Shown one piece after another: positions 8,226 through 17,360 of a DNA stretch of 64,000 bases. Source of the stretch: CAYNRE01 sp964399535 (lineage in GTDB: Bacteria; Planctomycetota; Planctomycetia; Pirellulales; CAYNRE01); NCBI GenBank assembly GCA_964399535.1, contig CAYNRE010000041.1:48204-112203 (forward strand). Direction: 5' to 3'. The stretch's first letter is position 1. Each line of letters starts with the position of its first letter. The position numbers were made by a program, and so were the translations under genes. A model generated the notes under the pieces. That model ran no database searches. It had not been told where the DNA came from and saw nothing but the letters and a program-made list of their open reading frames with translations.

Positions 8226-9275
8226 ATGCCGGCTGCCCGGTTTTCCCAGCCCCCCCCTGCCCTGCACCCTCGCAACCACCCAGGCCGTTCGCCCGTGAGC
8301 CGATACCCGCTGTTCGACCGCAACGAGCTGGAGCTGGGGCCGCTGGCCGAGCGGGGCCACGACCTGACGGCGGCCGCCTGCCGGCAACTGGCCGATCCGT
8401 TCGAGCCCTACCGGCACGACGAATTCGACGAGCTGTGCGACCAGTTGGCTGCCGCGAGGCGGGCCGGCCGACCGGTGCTGGTCATGATCGGCGGCCACCC
8501 GATCAAGCTGGGCCTGAACCGGTATCTGATCGACCTGATGGAGCGGGGGCTGGTTACGCATCTGGCCACGAACGGAGCGGGCATCATCCACGATTTCGAA
8601 CTGGCCCTGGGGGGCGGCACCAGCGAAGACGTACCCAAATGGATTCGCGTCGGCCGCTTCGGGCTGTGGCGCGAGACCAGCCAGCTCAACGACATCATTG
8701 TCGAGGCGGCCCGGCGCGGCGAGGGCCTTGGCGAAGCCGTGGGCCGGGTAATCGAAGAAGGCCGCCTTCCGCATCGCGAGCTGAGTTTGGCCGCCGCCGG
8801 CTGGCGCTGCGGGGTGCCGGTGACCTGTCACGTGAGCGTGGGCAGCGACATCATTCACTCCCATCCGAACTGCGACGGCGCGGCCCTGGGCGCGGCCAGC
8901 TATACCGACTTTCTCATCTACTGCCAAACGGTGCGGCAGCTCGAAGGGGGCGCGTTCCTGAACATCGGCTCCGCCGTTACCGGGCCCGAGGTCTATCTCA
9001 AGGCCCTTTCCATGGCCCGCAACGTGGCCCGGCGGCGGGGCGAAGCGGTCTGCCACTTCACCACGGCGGTGTTCGATCTGGTCGAACTGCCCCCCGGTTT
9101 CCGCGCCGGCCCCCCCGGAAAAAACCACCCCCAGTACTACTACCGCCCCTGGAAAACCATTCTGGTACGGACCGTCGCCGACGGGGGCAGAAGCTATTAT
9201 TTCAGCGGGGATCATCAGCAAACGATCCCCACGCTCTGGCACCAGTGGTCGGCCCGCTTACCTTCGGCGCGTTAG
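8226..9275 (+). CDS. conserved protein resembling deoxyhypusine synthase
   Basis: A soluble protein of 349 residues with no signal peptide. The stretch ending RYLIDLMERGLVTHLATNG, followed by AGIIHDFELAL and GGGTSEDV, resembles the Rossmann-type core of deoxyhypusine synthase, where a helix is followed by 'vDvlvtTaGGveeD'. The lysine region typical of true deoxyhypusine synthase is not evident, so the reaction is probably different. Later segments HVSVGSDIIHSHPNCDGAA and NIGSAVTGPEVYLKAL look strongly conserved. The ATG at 8226 is used; a GTG at 8295, closer to where conservation begins, is an alternative. It is divergent from hldE, 372 bases away, which hints at a link to envelope sugar metabolism but does not prove it. 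Confidence 0.7.
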   Translation: MPAARFSQPPPALHPRNHPGRSPVSRYPLFDRNELELGPLAERGHDLTAAACRQLADPFEPYRHDEFDELCDQLAAARRAGRPVLVMIGGHPIKLGLNRYLIDLMERGLVTHLATNGAGIIHDFELALGGGTSEDVPKWIRVGRFGLWRETSQLNDIIVEAARRGEGLGEAVGRVIEEGRLPHRELSLAAAGWRCGVPVTCHVSVGSDIIHSHPNCDGAALGAASYTDFLIYCQTVRQLEGGAFLNIGSAVTGPEVYLKALSMARNVARRRGEAVCHFTTAVFDLVELPPGFRAGPPGKNHPQYYYRPWKTILVRTVADGGRSYYFSGDHQQTIPTLWHQWSARLPSAR

Positions 9276-9410
9276 CGCTCGGCGGCCGGCGGCGCTGGCC
9301 GGTTTCTCGCTTGGCCAGGCAGCGGAACTTGGGCCCCCGGCCGGCCGGTGTTCCAATACACCATGAGCGGCCCGCGGGGGGGCCAGCCACCACCTGGGGT
9401 ATTCGCACCG

Positions 9411-11072
9411 ATGACTCCCCGCCAGCAAACCTACCTCTCGCCCGACCTGGTGCCCCGGCTGGCGGCCGTCGATATTGGCACCAATAGCTTGCGCCTGATC
9501 ATCGCCGAGGGGCTGCGCGGCGGAAACTATCGGGTACTCGACGACGAGAAGGCCACGACCCGGCTGGGGCGCAACTTGGACGCCACGGGCGTACTCGATC
9601 CCCCGGCGGTCGAGGCCTCGCTGCTGGCCCTGCGTCGCATGAAGCAAATAGCCGATGGCTACCAGGTACAGAGCCTGAAGGCCATTGCCACCTGTGCCGT
9701 GCGCGAGGCCCAAGATGGTCCGCAGTTCTGCCGCCGGGTGGCCGACGAAGTGGGAATTCCCATCGAAGTGGTCGATGCCCGCCAAGAAGGGCGGCTCGCC
9801 TTTCTCTCGGTGGCCCGCGCCTTCGACCTGACCGATAAGCGCGTGATCGTTGCCGATATCGGCGGGGGCAGCACCGAAATCGTGCTGGCCTCGGGCTCGA
9901 TCGTCGAAGAGATTTACACCACCCCCCTGGGCGCCGTGCGCCTGGCGGAGCAGTTCCTCACCGCGCAGAGCCTGTCGAGCGACGACTTCGGGCGGCTGCT
10001 GCTGGGCACCGAGCGCATGCTCCGCCGGCACACTCCGCCCAAGCCGCTCTTCGTTCCCCACCTGCTCATCGGCTCGGGGGGCACCTTCACCACCCTGGCC
10101 GCCATGGTCATGGCTGCCCGGGGGCAATCGGCCCCGGTCCGGGGGTTCCAGGTTTCCCGGGCCGAGGTGCGCCACTTGCTCGACCGGTTGCGAAAAATGT
10201 CGCCCAAGGCCCGCCGTGGGGTCTCGGGACTCAGCCCCGAACGGGCCGATATTATCGTCGCCGGCCTGGCGATCATCGACTGTCTGATGCAGCGGTTCGA
10301 AGTCAATTCGCTTCAGGTGCACGACGGCGGCGTGCGCGACGGTCTGCTGCTGTCGATGGTGCAAGAGTCGGGGGGAGTCGCCGCGCCCGTCCCCGCCGAT
10401 CGTGAAGCGGGGGTCGAGCAGTTCGCCGTCCGCTGCGGAGTCGACCTGGTCCACTGCCGGCACGTGGCCCACCTGGCCGCTCGGCTATTCGACCAGCTCG
10501 CGCCGCGGTACGACATGCCCCCGGCCGACCGCGCCCTCGTGCGCGCGGCGGCACTCCTCCAGGATGTGGGCTACCTGATCGACTACGAACAGCACCACAA
10601 ACACAGCTATCACCTGATTCTCAACAGCCACCTGGCCGATTTCACGCCGAGCGAGCTGGAAATCGTGGCCCAGGTGGCCCGCTACCATCGCGGCAGCCGG
10701 CCGAAGAAGAAACACCCCCAGTTCGCCGCGCTCGGCAAGGACGATCGCCGCCGGGTGCGCCGGCTGGCGGCCATCGTTCGCCTGGCCGGCGGGTTCGATC
10801 GCAGCCACTCTCAGATGGTGAGCGACGTGCAGGTATGCGAGCACTCAGACCGGCTCGAGTTCTGGCCGGTGAGCGCCGCCCTGCCCGAGGTCGACCTGTG
10901 GGGAGCCCGCCGGAGGGCCGAAATCCTCCAGCGCGAGCTGAAGACCCCGATCACCATCCAGTGGCAGCCGCCCGAGCCGGCCGCCAAGGCCGATGGGCAA
11001 CTCGCCGCCGACCAAGAGCAGGCCGACGAATCGGTCGCCCCCGCTTCCCTGGCCGGCCCGCGGGCCGGCTAA
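9411..11072 (+). CDS. Ppx/GppA exopolyphosphatase-family phosphatase with C-terminal HD-like domain
   Basis: An enzyme of 553 residues expected to hydrolyse polyphosphate or pppGpp. The ASKHA-fold phosphate-binding motifs are present: AAVDIGTNSLRL near residue 18, VADIGGGSTEI in the middle and LIGSGGTFTTLA after it. The C-terminal third (from about residue 340) is HD-like with HCRHVAHLAARLF, LLQDVGYLIDYEQHHKHSYH and ARYHRGSRP. In this second motif the usual His-Asp doublet reads Q384-D385, so the metal site may be weakened. Starts at 9363 or 9348 are possible; 9411 leaves the shortest unconserved leader. It follows the DHS-like gene by 135 bases on the same strand and ends 35 bases from a convergent gene. 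Confidence 0.88.
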   Translation: MTPRQQTYLSPDLVPRLAAVDIGTNSLRLIIAEGLRGGNYRVLDDEKATTRLGRNLDATGVLDPPAVEASLLALRRMKQIADGYQVQSLKAIATCAVREAQDGPQFCRRVADEVGIPIEVVDARQEGRLAFLSVARAFDLTDKRVIVADIGGGSTEIVLASGSIVEEIYTTPLGAVRLAEQFLTAQSLSSDDFGRLLLGTERMLRRHTPPKPLFVPHLLIGSGGTFTTLAAMVMAARGQSAPVRGFQVSRAEVRHLLDRLRKMSPKARRGVSGLSPERADIIVAGLAIIDCLMQRFEVNSLQVHDGGVRDGLLLSMVQESGGVAAPVPADREAGVEQFAVRCGVDLVHCRHVAHLAARLFDQLAPRYDMPPADRALVRAAALLQDVGYLIDYEQHHKHSYHLILNSHLADFTPSELEIVAQVARYHRGSRPKKKHPQFAALGKDDRRRVRRLAAIVRLAGGFDRSHSQMVSDVQVCEHSDRLEFWPVSAALPEVDLWGARRRAEILQRELKTPITIQWQPPEPAAKADGQLAADQEQADESVAPASLAGPRAG

Positions 11073-11107
11073 CCGTTCTGCCGCCTCGTGCGGACTTCAA
11101 CGGGCCT

Positions 11108-12475
11108 CTACTGCCCCACGAACTGGATCTCGCACTCCGGTAGCGCCGCCTGCAAACGCTGGACACCCGCCGTGGTAAGCCCCGTGGAACGCAGGTTGAG
11201 CAGCTTCAGGCTCTTGATCTTGGCCAGCGAGTCGACGGCGGCATCGGTCACCTGGCAGAGCTTCAGGTCCAGGCTCTCCAGTGCCGGTAGCGCGGTGAGC
11301 CGGGCCAGGCCGGCATCGCTAATCGCGGTGTCTTCCAGCGACAACTCGCGCAGCTTGGCGCAGGTGGCCAGCTTTTCCAGCCCGGCATCGGTCACCTGAG
11401 TGTGCCAAAGGTTCAGCGAGCCAAGCTCGGGCAGTTGCGCCAGGATGGCCACCCCCGCGTCGCCGACCTGGGTTTCGCTCAGGTCAACCTCGCGCAGCTT
11501 GACGAGTCCGGAAAGGTGCTGAATGCCTTCATCGCCCAGCGGTGTATCGCGAAGCGAAAGCCGGGCCAGCTTGGTCATCCCCGTCAGGTTGGTCAGCCCG
11601 GCATCGGTAACATAGGTGCGAAACAGGTGCAACTCCGTCAGATTGGTCAGTCCCTTGAGCGATTCCATGCCCGTGTCGCTGATGCCGGCGTCTTCCAGAA
11701 TCAGCGAGGTGAGCCCCGTGAGCTGCCCCACCGATTCCAGGCCCACGTCGGTTACGTTGGGGCTGCGAATCTTCAGGGCCCGCAGGGTCTCGAGCCCGAC
11801 CAGGTGCACCAGCCCGGCGTCGGAAACGGAGAAGCACCCGCGCAGATCGAGCACCTTCAGCTTGGTGCCGGTGGTCAGGTAGGCCAGGCCATCGTCGCTG
11901 ACGTTGTTATAGGGCAGCAGCAGTTGATTCAGCTTGGCGAACTGCGGAACCACGGCCAGCGCCTCGCCGGTAATATTTGCCCGGCGTACGAACAGCACCT
12001 CCAGATTCTTGAGCCCCGTGAGCTGCGCAAAACCCTGGTCGGTAACGGCAGTGTTTTCCAGGGCCAACTCTTTCAGCCCGCTGAGGGCCACGAGCCGGGG
12101 CACCAGCTCGTCGGTCACCTCGGGCCCGCGGATCGCCACGCGCATCAGTCGCGGTAAGCTGCCCAGGACGTCGATCGCTTCGTCGGGGGGAAGGCGATCG
12201 CCGAAATCGACCCGCTCGATATTCCCCGCGGCGCTTCGCACCAGCGTGGCGCCGGCCGCTTCCAGGGCCGCCACGGCGGCGGGGTCGTCGGCCGGGGCTG
12301 CCGAGGGCAGGGCTGCGGAGGACGGTGCCGGCGTGGCTTCGCTGGGCGATGTGCCCGTGGGGGCCGGCTCGCTCTCCGTCGCCGGCCGATTGCTGCACCC
12401 CCCAAGAACGGCCAGGCCCAACAGCACGAGGCAAGTTGCCCGTTCCAGCGGCCGCAAGGCTTCGCACCCAAACAT
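11108..12475 (-). CDS. leucine-rich-repeat lipoprotein
   Basis: A secreted lipoprotein of 455 residues. The start at 12475 is chosen because GGAAGGA lies eight bases upstream; an ATG at 12484 is also in frame. Residues 10-27 form a signal peptide ending in the lipobox LGGC (C27). A low-complexity Ala/Pro/Ser/Thr linker follows. From about residue 110 to the end there are roughly fourteen leucine-rich repeats of about 24 residues (pattern 'LtgLtnLteLhLfrTxVTDaGL'), the type common in planctomycetes. Such repeats form a curved binding surface; the partner is unknown. No catalytic domain is visible. The gene is convergent with the phosphatase and divergent from the oxidoreductase. Confidence 0.88.
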   Translation of the reverse strand: MFGCEALRPLERATCLVLLGLAVLGGCSNRPATESEPAPTGTSPSEATPAPSSAALPSAAPADDPAAVAALEAAGATLVRSAAGNIERVDFGDRLPPDEAIDVLGSLPRLMRVAIRGPEVTDELVPRLVALSGLKELALENTAVTDQGFAQLTGLKNLEVLFVRRANITGEALAVVPQFAKLNQLLLPYNNVSDDGLAYLTTGTKLKVLDLRGCFSVSDAGLVHLVGLETLRALKIRSPNVTDVGLESVGQLTGLTSLILEDAGISDTGMESLKGLTNLTELHLFRTYVTDAGLTNLTGMTKLARLSLRDTPLGDEGIQHLSGLVKLREVDLSETQVGDAGVAILAQLPELGSLNLWHTQVTDAGLEKLATCAKLRELSLEDTAISDAGLARLTALPALESLDLKLCQVTDAAVDSLAKIKSLKLLNLRSTGLTTAGVQRLQAALPECEIQFVGQ

Positions 12476-12917
12476 CAATTCCATTCCTTCCGCGTCGAGA
12501 ACGATCCGGGGGGGTAAGGTCGCGACCATACTGGTCCGCGCTTCCGCGGCCCAGCCTCCGGGGGAATCCAGAGCCCCAAGGACCTCGGGGCCCCCAAAGA
12601 CCCTGGTGGGGCAAACCAGGCCAAGCTGCTTACGGTAAAAAACCTGGTCGCGGATTGCAAACCGCCCCGATTCGCGATCGACCCCGATTTTCGATCGTGT
12701 GGTCGGGGTCGGGGCCGGAATTTGCGGATCGCTGCCCGTGCGGGTATTTTAGGGGCGCCCCTGGGGGGGCTCCGCGTTGCTGGCGGCCTGCGCCGCGATC
12801 GACGGATTGCTCACCAACTTCGCCCGGCCAGCTCGGGCAGCACCCGAGCCGAGCAGCGGAATGCTCGCACGCGGCGGGCTGGTTTCATTCAACCGTACTC
12901 TTGGGAGTGCCTCGCGT
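12476..12917. other. divergent intergenic, promoters expected
   Basis: About 440 bases between the LRR lipoprotein and the oxidoreductase, transcribed in opposite directions. Frames here have no domain. I see no distinct operator or riboswitch. Confidence 0.4.
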
Positions 12918-14219
12918 ATGCCACGTCACACCTCACGTCGCCAGTTTCTGCAAAATTCGGCCCTGACCGGGGTCGGTGTCTGGGTGGCCGGCAGCAGTTT
13001 GAAAGCTGCCGATACCTCGCCGAATGAGCGAATTCGTTTCGCTTGCGTGGGCGTGGGGGGCAAGGGTTCGAGCGATTCCAGCGATGCCGGCAAGCATGGC
13101 GACGTGGTCGCCATTTGCGATATCGACGAACAGCGCCTCGAGGCCGCCGCCAAGCGGTTTCCCCATGCCAAGAAGTTTGTCGACTTCCGCAAGATGTTCG
13201 AGGAAATGCGCGACTCGATCGACGCCGTCACCGTAAGCACCGCCGACCACACCCACGCCGCGGCTGCCGTCATGGCCATGCGCCTGGGCAAGCACTGCTT
13301 CTGCCAGAAGCCGCTGACCCACTCGATCTTCGAAGCCCGCACCATGGGTCAGGTCGCCCGCGAAATGAAGGTAGTGACCCAGATGGGCAACCAGGGCACC
13401 TCGGAATCGGGAGTGCGCAAGGCGGCCAAGATCATTCAGGCCGGCGCGCTCGGCTCGGTGAAGGAAGTTCACGTTTGGACCAACCGCCCGATTTGGCCCC
13501 AGGGGGGCGATCGTCCGGAGCCGGCCGAGTGCCCCAAGCACGTGCACTTCGATCTCTGGCTCGGCCCCGCCAAAGAGCGACCCTACGCCAAGGGGTACCA
13601 CCCGTTTGCCTGGCGCGGCTGGTGGGATTTCGGCACCGGGGCCCTGGGAGACATGGCCTGTCACACGGCCAACATGCCCTTTATGGCCCTAGGCCTGCGC
13701 GACCCGGTCGCCGTCCAGGCCGAGACCTCGGGCCACAACCAGGAAACCTACCCCAAGTGGTCGAAAATTAAGTTCGAGTTCCCCGCCACGGAAGCGCGCG
13801 GGCCGGTGATCATGCACTGGTACGACGGCGGTAAGCTGCCCGAGCCCGAACTGCTCGACGGCAAGACCCCCTCGGAAAGCGGCTGCCTGATCGTCGGCGA
13901 AAAGGGCAAGCTCTTCTCCCCCAACGACTACGGCGCCGAGTTCGAGCTACTGGGCGGCATCACCGCTCCGGAAGTGGAGTTCACGGCCTCGCCCGGCCAC
14001 TTCGTCGAATTCGCCGAGGGAATCAAGGGGGGCCCCATGCCCGTCTCGAACTTCCCCGACTACTCCGGCCCGCTGACCGAGACCATTCTGCTCGGCAACC
14101 TGGCCGTGTGGGCCGACGGGAAACGGATCGAGTGGGACGCCGCTTCGATGACCGCCACCAACGCCCCCGAGGTGGCCCACATCATCAAGCCCGAGTACCG
14201 CGCCGGCTGGACACTGTAG
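12918..14219 (+). CDS. Gfo/Idh/MocA-family oxidoreductase with Tat signal
   Basis: A nucleotide-dependent sugar oxidoreductase of 433 residues, probably acting outside the cytoplasm. The N-terminus SRRQFLQNSALTG is a twin-arginine signal, followed by VGVGGKG, the Rossmann dinucleotide loop. CQKPLTHSIFEA contains the conserved Lys-Pro (EKP-type) of the family, here 'QKP'. The middle GALGSVKEVHVW and WWDFGTGALGDMACHTANMP match the C-terminal beta-sheet domain, with the HTxNMPF segment common in planctomycete members. The frame extends upstream to 12777, but only the ATG at 12918 gives a Tat signal at the N-terminus. Monocistronic: a terminator follows. The substrate is unknown. Confidence 0.92.
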   Translation: MPRHTSRRQFLQNSALTGVGVWVAGSSLKAADTSPNERIRFACVGVGGKGSSDSSDAGKHGDVVAICDIDEQRLEAAAKRFPHAKKFVDFRKMFEEMRDSIDAVTVSTADHTHAAAAVMAMRLGKHCFCQKPLTHSIFEARTMGQVAREMKVVTQMGNQGTSESGVRKAAKIIQAGALGSVKEVHVWTNRPIWPQGGDRPEPAECPKHVHFDLWLGPAKERPYAKGYHPFAWRGWWDFGTGALGDMACHTANMPFMALGLRDPVAVQAETSGHNQETYPKWSKIKFEFPATEARGPVIMHWYDGGKLPEPELLDGKTPSESGCLIVGEKGKLFSPNDYGAEFELLGGITAPEVEFTASPGHFVEFAEGIKGGPMPVSNFPDYSGPLTETILLGNLAVWADGKRIEWDAASMTATNAPEVAHIIKPEYRAGWTL

Positions 14220-14256
14220 ATCAGCGACGCGGGATTTGCCGCGGAAAGTAACGAGC

Positions 14257-14299
14257 GTGGCCGGGCGGTTTTCTCAGAAGCCGCTCGGCCACTTTTTTT
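14257..14299 (+). terminator. rho-independent terminator after the oxidoreductase gene
   Basis: A 12-base-pair stem (GTGGCCGGGCGG at 14257-14268 pairing with CCGCTCGGCCAC at 14281-14292, one G-T pair) with a 12-base loop, followed by seven T residues. It lies 37 bases beyond the stop codon. Confidence 0.88.
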
Positions 14300-14395
14300 G
14301 GTGGCTGCGCGGTTTCGCCACGCACCGCGCGAGCGGCTACACGGCGGCGCCACGCGGTCTCACTGCCGCTTTGCAGACGCCGGAGTCTGGTCGAC

Positions 14396-16501
14396 TCACT
14401 CGGCGAACTGCTGCACGATGGTGATTTCGCGAATCTGCCGGCTTCCCGGGTCGAACACCCGGATGCGAATCTGAATGCCCGAGGCGGCCGCGCCGTAAGG
14501 GGGCGGGGCTTCGAACTCAGCCGGATCGTCGGGGCCGTTGGCGCCGTCGTTGTCCCAGCCGTCGGTTCCCTCGTCGGCCAGGTCGGGGGCCCCCTGCTGA
14601 ATCGTGCCGCCGCCGTCGTCGTCGTCTTGGTTAATTCCGTCCCGCTCGTAATGGCTCGAATGCGTGTCGTAGACCGAGGCGAACCATTCGCTGGGGTCGG
14701 GGTAGGCGATCGGGTTGGCCAACCAGTTGATGGTCAGCGGCGCCGTGCCGAACAGCTTCGAGGCCGGGTTCCACAGGGTCGAAAAATTGACCGCGCTGGT
14801 CGCCCCGCTCACGTCGGCCGGCCCATGAAACAGCGGGTTCACCTTGGGCAGAATGATGTCGCGCACCGCGCCCCCCAGCGACTGGTAGGTCACCTGGTTG
14901 TTCAGCGGGTAGTCGACCGTGGCCCGGTCGTTGGCCGTGTTGCCGTCGACCCCGGCCAGGCACATGTAGTTCAAATCCACGAAGGCCCCGTACCCGATCG
15001 GCAGCAGCGCCTGGCCCGCCGCGGTAACGCTACCGGGGTTACCTCGCACGTAGGTGATATACGGCACCACCCCCTGGGGTATGTACAGCGCGTCGTCGGG
15101 CCCCAGCGAAGTCAGGGCCGTGGGCAGAGCGGCCGGGGCATTGGTGGCCACCTGAAAAATCGGGGCGCCGGGATCCCAAATCTTCACGTCGAACGAAAGC
15201 ACGTTCTCCAGCACCAGGTCTTCCTCGGTCCGCACGCTCTCTTCGATCGGGTTGCTCGAAGGATCCGGGTCCCTGGCATACCGCAGCAACTGGCCGGTGA
15301 GCGGCTCCACCTCGGCCCAGGGATGCGGCCGGCGCCAGGCGTCGTAAGGAATCGGGCCCGGCGTCAGTTCCAGCCGCTGGTTGGCGGGCTGATACCCGGT
15401 GGGCGAGGCGGCGTTGCCCGCCAGGCTGCCGGAAATGGCTAAAGGAACGATCAGCCGGTCGGTGCCCAAGTTCGCGCCCAGCCAGGGCCCGTTTGGCTCG
15501 GGCTGAACAAACCCCGGAACGGCCACCCCGCCGCCGCCATAGGCCTGGTACGGAAACGGCCAAATGCCCCGCGGCGTGCCGGTATTCAAATCGGTGGTGA
15601 AACTGCATTCCCACAGCGTCGGCAGCCCCAGCCGGCCCCAAAACCGTGCATCGTACGGGTAGGCCCAGGGCTGATGCCCGTAGCGGTATTCGCGCCGGGT
15701 CAGATCGCCCAGGCTGTTGAAAGCCAAGCGCGGAGTCGAGCCGGGCGACTCGACGCTAAAAGGCCCACCGATCTGCCGCGCGGATACATCGTATGCGCGA
15801 TAAAACCCCGGGTTCTCCATGTCGCTCAGACCGCTGGGCAAATTCGGATTCCACCCCGGTACCCGGATTTCGTTGTTTGGCCCGGGCAGCACCAGCAACT
15901 GCCGCCGGTAAAGCTTGTTGCCACGGACGAACCAGCAAACTTCGGCCACGTCGCTCTGGGCCGTCTGGCTGCCGGCAAAGCGCCCGACGAACGGCTCGCC
16001 CGAGCTGCGGGTGGTGAACATCAAAATGTCGTCGTTGTCGCCGGCCGTCAGGTCGTCTTGAGCGATCGCCCCGGTCGGGTTGGTCGCCGGAGCGTCGTCG
16101 GTACCGGCCACACCGGGCAGATCGGTATCCTGCGCGTATTTGTGTGCCGGCACGACCGGGCCGATGGGCCCTTCGATGTATTCGACATAGCCCAGCCCCG
16201 AGGCTGGGTCCAAGGGCGGAGTGAGCGGCGCGGTAATGCCGTCTAAGTCGGCCTGCAAGCGGTCTTTCACCGCACGCAAGCGGTCGGTCATTTCCAGCGT
16301 CGAGCGGCTGCCGCTGATGTTGTCGCTCACCAACGCGAAGACGGTGACCACGAGCCCCATCATCAGCAGTGTCAGGGCCGTGGCAACCAGAATTTCGACC
16401 AGCGTGAACGCGGCGCGCTCACCTTGGCCCGGACCGTTCCGCGGGCGCGGCGCGTTACAGCGGGCGCGATCGCCTTCCGTCCGACTCGGCTTCGACTGCA
16501 T
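14396..16501 (-). CDS. type II secretion/type IV pseudopilin-like protein, PulJ/PilW type
   Basis: A protein of 701 residues with a prepilin signal. After a 30-residue basic leader, AAFTLVEILVATALTL (about residues 30-45) is a prepilin peptidase site and N-methylation helix, with the conserved Glu at +5 of the mature protein. The helix continues to about residue 58 and is followed by a coiled 'RLRAVKDRLQADLDG' segment, as in minor pseudopilins GspJ/PilW. The body is far longer than GspJ (about 200 residues) and rich in loops and Pro/Gly, so it may be a planctomycete-specific surface variant. AGAGGA lies eight bases before the ATG. No other secretion genes are adjacent. Confidence 0.85.
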   Translation of the reverse strand: MQSKPSRTEGDRARCNAPRPRNGPGQGERAAFTLVEILVATALTLLMMGLVVTVFALVSDNISGSRSTLEMTDRLRAVKDRLQADLDGITAPLTPPLDPASGLGYVEYIEGPIGPVVPAHKYAQDTDLPGVAGTDDAPATNPTGAIAQDDLTAGDNDDILMFTTRSSGEPFVGRFAGSQTAQSDVAEVCWFVRGNKLYRRQLLVLPGPNNEIRVPGWNPNLPSGLSDMENPGFYRAYDVSARQIGGPFSVESPGSTPRLAFNSLGDLTRREYRYGHQPWAYPYDARFWGRLGLPTLWECSFTTDLNTGTPRGIWPFPYQAYGGGGVAVPGFVQPEPNGPWLGANLGTDRLIVPLAISGSLAGNAASPTGYQPANQRLELTPGPIPYDAWRRPHPWAEVEPLTGQLLRYARDPDPSSNPIEESVRTEEDLVLENVLSFDVKIWDPGAPIFQVATNAPAALPTALTSLGPDDALYIPQGVVPYITYVRGNPGSVTAAGQALLPIGYGAFVDLNYMCLAGVDGNTANDRATVDYPLNNQVTYQSLGGAVRDIILPKVNPLFHGPADVSGATSAVNFSTLWNPASKLFGTAPLTINWLANPIAYPDPSEWFASVYDTHSSHYERDGINQDDDDGGGTIQQGAPDLADEGTDGWDNDGANGPDDPAEFEAPPPYGAAASGIQIRIRVFDPGSRQIREITIVQQFAE

Positions 16502-17360
16502 GACTACCGTCCTCTCTGAACTGTTCGGCCGGGGACCCGCTTGCCCGGGTCGGCCGTAGGCTGCGTCGGCAGCCGTGTACTCAAGCCGCAGTGTCTCGCT
16601 CTCGTGGCGCTAGCGCCCCGTGCGAATTCTACCGACCGCGACCGCTTCGATCGCACCAGGGGCGGTCTGGGGACCGATCTCGCCAGCAAGAACCGGGCGC
16701 CAACACCCCAAATCGGCGCGCAGCGAACCACTGGGCGTGGAAAGGTTGCCCTCGGGCAATAAAGAGCGCTTCGGCGAGGGTCGCGGTTTCCCCCTTCGAT
16801 CGCTGGCGGCCCTGGCCCGCGCGGCCGCAGCGATTCGGCGAATTGCCACTGGCTACCACTCGATTCCAGCGAATCGTAAGGTGTTTGTCAAGAATATTTT
16901 AGGAAAACCGGCCGCGACCCGGGCGGCTGGCTTTCCTCCCCGGGCACGGGCGGATTTGGTGCGCCGAGGTACACGGGGTCGGGCGGCTGAGATGCGGGTC
17001 CGAGGGAACTGCGAGATCGGCGCCAGCAGCCGCCCGCCGGGGCGGGGCCGGGCCATGTGTCCCTGCTGGCCGGGGGTACGCGCGGGGACAAACGCGGCGG
17101 GCATAACCCGCTGCGCGGGGGGGGTGACAGTCGCGCCCATCCGCTTTGGCACCTGCCACCTACTGGTGGAAACGTGTTTTTTCGAAAACGAATGCTGGAA
17201 TTTCGCAAACGTTGTTGGCATTATTGAACATAGTGAACCGTTGGGGGGCGAAATTTCGCGGCCAGCGCCCCCGTTGCCCCTGCGCAGCTAGCAGGTTTCT
17301 TGCTGAGCTGCCAGCGCTTTCGGTTTGCACATGCCCCTCATCCTTCGGAGGTTTTCAGCT
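16502..17360. other. divergent intergenic of about 860 bases
   Basis: Separates the two divergent pseudopilin-type genes. No frame has a recognisable product. An AT-rich patch at about 17160-17240 contrasts with the surrounding GC-rich DNA and is the best place for a promoter of the DUF1559 gene. The ribosome binding site CGGAGG at 17346-17351 belongs to that gene. Confidence 0.45.
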
